This document shows positions 6,796 through 10,901 of a DNA stretch of 10,901 nt, piece after piece (position 1 is the stretch's first letter; each line of letters opens with the position of its first letter). Origin of the DNA: Bacillota bacterium (GTDB lineage Bacteria > Bacillota_E > Sulfobacillia > Sulfobacillales > Sulfobacillaceae); assembly GCA_021802375.1 (NCBI GenBank), contig JAKAAL010000070.1, positions 1-10,901 of the forward strand, given 5' to 3'. The notes beneath the pieces were generated by a model, which did no database searches, was not told the origin of the DNA, and saw nothing but the letters and a program-made list of their open reading frames with translations. The translations under genes and the position numbers were made by a program.

Positions 6796-6821
6796 CAAAG
6801 TACCTCTACTATAGCCGAAAA
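6796..6821 (+). promoter_or_regulatory. Candidate sigma-28 (FliA/SigD)-type promoter for the motility operon
   Basis: CAAAGTAC (6796-6803), 10 nt, then GCCGAAAA (6814-6821). The enterobacterial sigma-28 consensus is TAAAGTTT-N11-GCCGATAA. The match is 5 of 8 in the -35 element and 7 of 8 in the -10 element, with a spacer one base short. It points towards the unknown gene, motA and motB, with a leader of about 150 nt. It is the only such match I saw upstream of the operon; functional status is inference. Confidence 0.4.
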
Positions 6822-6857
6822 TCCTAAATACTTGAATGCACTTTTCATGTTTATCGA

Positions 6858-6887
6858 ACCGGTCGGATTTTATCAGTCGCCGACGGT
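6858..6887. repeat. Imperfect inverted repeat in the leader of the motility operon
   Basis: The arms accggtcgg (6858-6866) and ccgacggt (6880-6887) pair over 8 bp with one bulged G and a 13-nt AT-rich loop. It lies between the candidate sigma-28 promoter and the first gene, so it could be an operator or a leader hairpin. It is short enough to be chance. Confidence 0.3.
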
Positions 6888-6976
6888 CCATGTCAAAAGT
6901 GGAGGGGAAAAAGAGGAGCCTGCTATAGGCCGTCGAAGGACAGTATCAAAGCAAATTAGATTAGGGGGCACAAGGA

Positions 6977-7552
6977 ATGCTTAATAAGTCGCTTGCGTTC
7001 TTCGATGGAGGACAAGCCGTGGAACTGCCGACGCCCATTTTTATGCGGCCTAAGGCCAAGCGGCGCGGCAGGCGGGCGGGTTCCGATGCCTATTTTCCCA
7101 ACGGGGATCGGGTGCCGTCGCGCGATGAAATCATCCGTTTCATCGTCAACCACGTGCTCTATCAAATTGATGACACGCTAGAGGGACCGATTTTCTGCAA
7201 ACACGTGATTAAATGCAACCGAGAGCGTAACCGGGACAGCATGTATCATATCGTGATGGGTGCACACCAATGGTCTGGAGTTTGGGAAGTCGTTGGCAAC
7301 CGCCGCATGTTTGACGTCCGTGCGCTCTATTTGCCAACGGACAATGTCTGGGTACCCCAGGTGGTTTTGTCTCCCGGAAACTATATCGGAGTCGACAACT
7401 TCAACGGATTTGAAATGGGCCCTCAGCAACTGCGCCGAGAAATGATTCAGCGGGGATTTGTGACGGCAGATGAGTATGACCACTTTGCCAATCCCAGTGC
7501 CGTCGTGAGGCACCAAGCCATTACCCGGGCCACCCGCGGGATTTGGATGTAG
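6977..7552 (+). CDS. Unrecognised 191-aa protein, first gene of the motA-motB transcription unit
   Basis: I cannot assign a family. No signal peptide or membrane helix is visible, so it should be cytoplasmic. Residues 24-33 form a strongly basic patch (RPKAKRRGRR). A helical stretch follows (DEIIRFIVNHVLYQI, 50-64), then Cys74 and Cys80 within a basic segment. Next is a Trp-rich strand-like stretch, HQWSGVWEVVGNRRMFDVRALYL (core W99, W103). Residues 130-150 are rich in Gly and Asn. The C-terminal 40 residues are polar and probably helical, with RHQAITRATRG near the end. ATG 6977 follows AGGGGG (6963-6968) at 8 nt. The stop TAG 7550-7552 is 2 nt before the motA ATG, and motA has a poor RBS of its own, which suggests translational coupling and a motility-linked role. 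It is not FlbD, FlgM or a CheY-like protein by length or motif. The basic patch could bind nucleic acid or acidic lipids; this is inference. Confidence 0.8.
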   Translation: MLNKSLAFFDGGQAVELPTPIFMRPKAKRRGRRAGSDAYFPNGDRVPSRDEIIRFIVNHVLYQIDDTLEGPIFCKHVIKCNRERNRDSMYHIVMGAHQWSGVWEVVGNRRMFDVRALYLPTDNVWVPQVVLSPGNYIGVDNFNGFEMGPQQLRREMIQRGFVTADEYDHFANPSAVVRHQAITRATRGIWM

Positions 7553-7554
7553 CC

Positions 7555-8382
7555 ATGAAAATCGATGTCACCGCACTTGGCGGGATCATATTTGGGGCGA
7601 TCTGTCTCATTAGCGGGTTTGTTTTGGAAGGTGGCAAGGCGGGGGCCCTCCTAGAAGGCACGGCGGCGCTCATTGTCATCGGGGGGACCATTGGAGCCAC
7701 CGCGATTTCGTTTTCGCTCGATGAGTTGAAGAAAGTGCCGCAGTTGGTCCGCATGGGCATGACGCGGAGCACCTTCGAGCCGATCGAGTTGATTGAAAAA
7801 CTGGTCCGTTACACGGATATCTCAAGAAAGCAGCAGCCCTTGGCCCTGGAACCGGAAATCGAGCACACCGATGATCCGTTCCTATCCAAGGGGTTGCAAC
7901 TCATCGTGGACAACACGGACCCAGCCTTGCTGCGCCAGATGCTCGAGGCGGACATTTATGCGCGCTTGAGTCAGCAAAAAATGGGAGCGAGTATTTTTGA
8001 TGCCGCCGGGGGCTATGCGCCTACCTTTGGCATTATGGGTACGGTGATGGGCTTAGTGCACGTGCTGGGACAACTGAGCGGAAACGCCACCGCCTTAGCA
8101 TCGTCGATTGGGTTGGCCTTCATTGCCACGTTATATGGGGTGTCTACGGCCAATCTGTTGTGGCTGCCGATGGCTTCGAACTTGAAAAACAAGGCCAAGC
8201 ATGACTTGCTGATGCGGCAAATGGCTTTGGAAGGCATCTTGTCCATCCAATTGGGCATGCCTCCCACACTGCTTCGCGACAAGCTGTTAAGTTTCATTCG
8301 ACCGTCGTCTGCCCCAGGTTCGGGAAAGCCCGAGGGGATTTCGGCCACGGCTGCGCGCGAGCCTAGCATCGAGGTGTCGTGA
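7555..8382 (+). CDS. motA: Flagellar stator protein MotA
   Basis: MotA forms, with MotB, the ion-conducting stator that drives the flagellar rotor. The 275-residue product has four hydrophobic segments, at about 6-25, 34-54, 152-172 and 184-206. The large cytoplasmic loop carries the family pattern DDPFLSKGLQLIVDNTDP (106-123). Arg91 and Glu99/Glu101 lie where the rotor-interacting charged residues are found. GGYAPTFGIMGTVMGLV (152-168) contains the conserved Pro of helix 3. Helix 4 reads GLAFIATLYGVSTANLLWLP, as in MotA/MotP/PomA. Coupling ion (proton or sodium) is not decided here. ATG 7555 is preferred to the in-frame TTG at 7543, which lies inside the previous gene; the RBS is weak, fitting coupling to that gene. 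The last 30 residues are a polar Ser/Pro-rich tail. Confidence 0.95.
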   Translation: MKIDVTALGGIIFGAICLISGFVLEGGKAGALLEGTAALIVIGGTIGATAISFSLDELKKVPQLVRMGMTRSTFEPIELIEKLVRYTDISRKQQPLALEPEIEHTDDPFLSKGLQLIVDNTDPALLRQMLEADIYARLSQQKMGASIFDAAGGYAPTFGIMGTVMGLVHVLGQLSGNATALASSIGLAFIATLYGVSTANLLWLPMASNLKNKAKHDLLMRQMALEGILSIQLGMPPTLLRDKLLSFIRPSSAPGSGKPEGISATAAREPSIEVS

Positions 8383-9128
8383 TGTGGGAGGAGGAAGAGG
8401 CCGCAGGAGAGGCGGGCATGCTTCGTTGGCTTATCACCTATGCAGACCTGATCACCTTGCTGTTAGCATTTTTTATCATTTTGTATGCGATAAGCCGTAC
8501 CGAGCAAATCAAGTTTTCTCAATTGAGCGCGGCCTTAGCTCAGAAATTTGATTCTAACAGCATTGTCGGGCAATCGCCCGGCCCTTCCATCGTGACGGGC
8601 CAGTCTGGAACCCATACGCTGGCGCTCTCGAATGTGACGGAACAAAAGTCCTTGAGCCACTTGGAGGAGGCCTTGAAGCGAGCCATTGCCCAGGCCGGTT
8701 TGGCCAAGAAGGTCACGGTAGCCACGAATTTACGGGGCGTGGAAGTGAGCATTAATGCGGCCCTTTTATTTGCGCCCGGTTCTGCTCTGGTCAATCCATC
8801 GGCCGTTGCCTTGCTGATGAAATTGGGGACGGCCCTGAAGGCGGTGCCCAATGACATTGAGGTCTCGGGGTATACGGATTCCACCCCGATTCACTCCAAA
8901 CTGTTTCCTAGCAACTGGCAACTTTCGGCCATGCGCGCGGCCAATGTGGTGTATATCCTAGCCAAGGTGCCAGGAATTGATGCCGCCCGGATGTCCATCG
9001 CCGGGTTCAGCCGCTATCATCCGGTGGCGTCCAATGCTACTTCGACGGGGCGCAGGCTTAACCGTCGGGTCAATATCTTGGTCTTGAGACACACCGTAGC
9101 GGTCGTCGCCATCGGTAATGGGCCTTAA
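8382..9128 (+). CDS. motB: Flagellar stator protein MotB
   Basis: MotB anchors the stator to peptidoglycan and supplies the ion-binding Asp of the channel. The 248-residue product has a short acidic cytoplasmic N-terminus and one transmembrane helix, LRWLITYADLITLLLAFF (14-31), with the essential Asp22. A linker and plug region of about 60 residues follows. The periplasmic OmpA-like domain then starts near residue 120 (VSINAALLFAPGSALV). It continues with SGYTDSTPI and NWQLSAMRA, the peptidoglycan-binding core, and ends with GRRLNRRVNILV. The start ATG overlaps the motA stop (TGATG) and has GAGGTG at 8371-8376, 5 nt upstream; a GTG at 8379 is also in frame. Strict coupling to motA is likely. 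Confidence 0.95.
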   Translation: MWEEEEAAGEAGMLRWLITYADLITLLLAFFIILYAISRTEQIKFSQLSAALAQKFDSNSIVGQSPGPSIVTGQSGTHTLALSNVTEQKSLSHLEEALKRAIAQAGLAKKVTVATNLRGVEVSINAALLFAPGSALVNPSAVALLMKLGTALKAVPNDIEVSGYTDSTPIHSKLFPSNWQLSAMRAANVVYILAKVPGIDAARMSIAGFSRYHPVASNATSTGRRLNRRVNILVLRHTVAVVAIGNGP

Positions 9129-9217
9129 GCGCCATGATCTCAGCGCCAAGGAAGCCCCCGGGCTAAGATGTCTCATGTTCAGATCCAAAGCGATTTTAGA
9201 AAGAGGGATGATTTTAG
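9129..9217. other. Gap between motB and flgB
   Basis: This 89-bp gap is the only sizeable break inside the motility cluster. It contains small GC-rich inverted repeats (gcgc... at 9129-9150 and agcccccgggct near 9161) but no T-tract, so I do not call a terminator. No sigma-28 or clear sigma-A promoter was recognised. GAGGG at 9203-9207 is the likely RBS of flgB. Whether the flg/fli genes share a transcript with motAB is open. Confidence 0.4.
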
Positions 9218-9568
9218 GTGAATGTGACCAACGCCTTGGTGATTAGCGACCTAAACTTAAGTCAAAAGCGCACCAATCTCATCGCGAACAATCTCGCCAA
9301 CTACGAGACTCCCGGCTTCAAAGCATCCCGTCTTTCCTTTGAAGGCGCCCTTGCCAGTGCGATGAACCGTGGCCCCAGTGCGGTGCTGGCCGTCCAAGGA
9401 ACCATTGTCAAGAGTCAAACGAGCCTTCGCGCCGATGGCAACAATGTCTCCCTCACGGGTCAGATGACTGCCCTGGCGCGAGCGCAGCTGTCCTATCAAA
9501 TGGCCGTCTCGGCCTATAACCACCATGTCACCCAAATGAAAATTGTTACGGAAGGGAAGGCCCTGTAA
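9218..9568 (+). CDS. flgB: Flagellar basal-body rod protein FlgB
   Basis: FlgB is a proximal-rod subunit exported by the flagellar type III system. The 116-residue product has the rod/hook family N-terminal signature LIANNLANYETPGFKA (21-36) and the matching C-terminal helix (LARAQLSYQMAVSAYNHHV). It is somewhat shorter than usual (about 130 aa), with fewer residues before the NNLAN motif. That allows a start further upstream, but none with a better RBS is visible. The GTG start at 9218 follows GAGGG by 10 nt; GTG 9224 is an alternative. The stop overlaps the flgC ATG (TAATG). Confidence 0.92.
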   Translation: MNVTNALVISDLNLSQKRTNLIANNLANYETPGFKASRLSFEGALASAMNRGPSAVLAVQGTIVKSQTSLRADGNNVSLTGQMTALARAQLSYQMAVSAYNHHVTQMKIVTEGKAL

Positions 9569-9969
9569 TGTTTGATGCGATGAAAATTAGCGCCAGTGGA
9601 CTCAGCGCAGAAACCGTGCGCATTGATGTGGTGGCCAATAACTTAGCCAACCAAGATACGGCGGCGACGCCGGGCGGTGCTCCCTACCAAAGTGAGTTTG
9701 TGCAGTTGCTTTCCTTGCCAGCCAACCGCCAGGGCGTGGGCCAAGGGGTCGAGGTTGGAGCGATAGGCAGTCAGCCTACTCCGGCGATCGTCGTCCACAA
9801 TCCCACCAGCCCCTATGCCAACAACAAGGGCAACGTGCTCTATGCCAATGTCAGCGTCGCCACGCAAATGGTCGATCTCATTCAGGCAGAAAGCGCGTAC
9901 CAAGCCAACGCCAATGCTTTTACGGCGGAGGGCGGAACCTATGTCAAAACCTTTAGTTTGGGGGCGTGA
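9568..9969 (+). CDS. flgC: Flagellar basal-body rod protein FlgC
   Basis: FlgC is the second proximal-rod protein, stacking on FlgB. The 133-residue product has MKISASGLSAETVRIDVVAN followed by NLANQDT (family signature, residues 5-31). The C-terminal half has the FlgC-typical NVSVATQMVDLIQAESAY and ANANAF. The middle includes VEVGAIGSQPTPAIVVHNPT, matching the 'V.V..I..D.SP...VYDP.HP' region of the family. Length is slightly under the usual 135-150. The ATG overlaps the flgB stop by 1 nt, and the TGA at 9967-9969 is 2 nt before the fliE ATG, so the three genes are tightly coupled. Confidence 0.94.
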   Translation: MFDAMKISASGLSAETVRIDVVANNLANQDTAATPGGAPYQSEFVQLLSLPANRQGVGQGVEVGAIGSQPTPAIVVHNPTSPYANNKGNVLYANVSVATQMVDLIQAESAYQANANAFTAEGGTYVKTFSLGA

Positions 9970-9971
9970 CC

Positions 9972-10265
9972 ATGATTTCAGCTATCGGTGGCTTGCCGCA
10001 CATGCCCACACTGCTTCCGGTCGGGCAGGCCGCACCGTCATCCACCCCGACCTTTGGCCATTTAGTGAGTTTGGCGGTCAATCACTTGAGCCAGACCCAG
10101 GCTAGTGCTCAGGGAGCCATCCAGCAAGCGATGCTGGGCCATGGTTCGGCAACGGCCGCCATGGTAGCCATGACCGAGGCGCAGATGACGTTGGATGTGG
10201 CCACGTCGGTCACCACCAATGTGCAGAACGCCTATCAGACGATCATGAATATGCCCTTAGGCTAA
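9972..10265 (+). CDS. fliE: Flagellar hook-basal body protein FliE
   Basis: FliE joins the MS ring to the proximal rod. The 97-residue product has the family layout: a variable N-terminus (about 25 residues, Pro-rich here), a long helix, and the conserved C-terminal helix. That helix reads MTEAQMTLDVATSVTTNVQN then AYQTIMNMPLG, compared with the common 'KAELALQLAVQVRNKLVEAYQEIMRMQV' pattern (AY, I and M positions kept). The usual R-N-K in that helix is T-T-N here. ATG 9972 is chosen because GGGGG (9960-9964) lies 7 nt upstream; a GTG at 9966 is in frame but would leave no spacing. Confidence 0.92.
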   Translation: MISAIGGLPHMPTLLPVGQAAPSSTPTFGHLVSLAVNHLSQTQASAQGAIQQAMLGHGSATAAMVAMTEAQMTLDVATSVTTNVQNAYQTIMNMPLG

Positions 10266-10293
10266 GGTCGCTCGAAACGAAAGGTAAAAGACC

Positions 10294-10901
10294 ATGAACG
10301 AATCTTTGAACCGGCTTCAGACTAGAGTGCAGACTTGGTGGCAGTCCACCGATCCCACCCGACGCCTTCGCCTGGGCGCCATGATCATGATGGGCTTAGT
10401 GGTTCTTATCGTGGGCATTGGGTTCCTGACCCGGACGAATTGGCAGCCCTTGTACAATAACTTGTCCCCACAGTCCGCCGGGCAAATTACCAACCAATTG
10501 ACCCAAATGAAGGTCCCCTATCAATTGACCAATCAAGGGCGCACCGTTCTGGTGCCCGCCGCCCAAGTCGACCAAGTTCGCGTGGACCTGGCCAGCGCTA
10601 ACATTCCTTCCTCGGGGACGGTGGGCTTGCCGACTCCCGTCAACTTCAGCCTTGGGGAAACGACCCAGGAGATTCAAATTAACCAGCTCATCAACACCGA
10701 GGCGACGCTGGAAGCGACCATCAACTCGATTGCTGGAGTCAAAAGTTCGAAGGTGATGATTAATCAGCCTGCCCCGTCGCTCTTTGGCGAAGGGCCCAGC
10801 CAGGCATCGGCTTCCGTCTTCGTCGATCTTAATCCTGGTGCGGTGTTAAGCCCTAGCCAGGTTCGCGGCATCATGAACTTGGTCGCGCACGCCGTTTCCG
10901 G
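10294..10901 (+). CDS. fliF: Flagellar MS-ring protein FliF, N-terminal part (runs off the window)
   Basis: FliF assembles the MS ring in the cytoplasmic membrane, the base on which rod, C ring and export gate are built. The visible 202 residues hold a basic, amphipathic N-terminus and one transmembrane helix at about 28-46. The YscJ/FliF ring-building domain follows: QPLYNNLSPQSAGQITNQL (51-69), MKVPYQLTNQGRTVLVPA (72-89), then the segment with GVKSSKVMINQPAPSLF (148-164), SASVFVDLNPG and LSPSQVRGIMNLVAHAV. The second ring domain and the C-terminal FliG-binding tail lie outside the window. ATG 10294 follows AAAGG (10280-10284) at about 9 nt. Spacing from fliE is 28 nt with no terminator. Confidence 0.95.
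   Translation, partial: MNESLNRLQTRVQTWWQSTDPTRRLRLGAMIMMGLVVLIVGIGFLTRTNWQPLYNNLSPQSAGQITNQLTQMKVPYQLTNQGRTVLVPAAQVDQVRVDLASANIPSSGTVGLPTPVNFSLGETTQEIQINQLINTEATLEATINSIAGVKSSKVMINQPAPSLFGEGPSQASASVFVDLNPGAVLSPSQVRGIMNLVAHAVS

Noticed and set aside
9129..9180. Terminator after motB
   Set aside because: Only short GC-rich repeats with no T-tract; not enough to call.

Overview
This 10.9 kb window looks like a bacterial chromosome of moderate-to-high GC. Shine-Dalgarno-like sites (GGGAGG, AGGGGG) precede most starts, and there are some GTG starts. The run motA-motB-flgB-flgC-fliE-fliF shows a motile, flagellated bacterium. The strong purine-rich RBSs and several protein details suit a Firmicute such as the Sulfobacillus/Alicyclobacillus-type acidophiles. 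That placement is inference; no marker gene in the window fixes it.

Left part (1-4140), an accessory and partly decayed region. It opens with the C-terminal part of a polytopic membrane protein that resembles GT87/DUF2029 glycosyltransferases. A broken AbiEii-type nucleotidyltransferase gene follows (791-1518). It has lost the Gly-Gly of its nucleotide-binding motif and is split by about 86 bp of extra DNA. Next come about 400 bp without a supported gene, where a possible MazF-like remnant is only a weak hint. A leftward gene then encodes a 540-residue secreted, tryptophan-rich protein of unknown function (1930-3552). Upstream of it lies a gene-poor stretch of about 590 bp with an 18-bp perfect hairpin and an adjacent 16-bp perfect palindrome. 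One arm of that hairpin shares 13 nt with the edge of the insertion in the broken nucleotidyltransferase gene.

Middle part (4141-6778), ordinary housekeeping genes. panD (aspartate 1-decarboxylase, leftward) diverges from an MFS transporter gene (rightward). Then come fxsA (rightward) and an OsmC-family gene (leftward), which converge and overlap by 4 nt. The PanD has the Gly24-Ser25 self-processing site but His where Arg54 normally binds substrate.

Right part (6788-10901), a rightward motility operon. A candidate sigma-28-type promoter near 6796-6821 lies upstream of an unrecognised 191-residue protein gene. Its stop codon is 2 nt from the motA start, and motA overlaps motB. After an 89-nt gap come flgB, flgC and fliE, overlapping or nearly so, then fliF, which runs off the right edge. 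MotA/MotB form the stator. FlgB, FlgC and FliE form the proximal rod and its adaptor, and FliF forms the MS ring. The uncharacterised gene at the head of this operon is the best candidate in the window for something undescribed.
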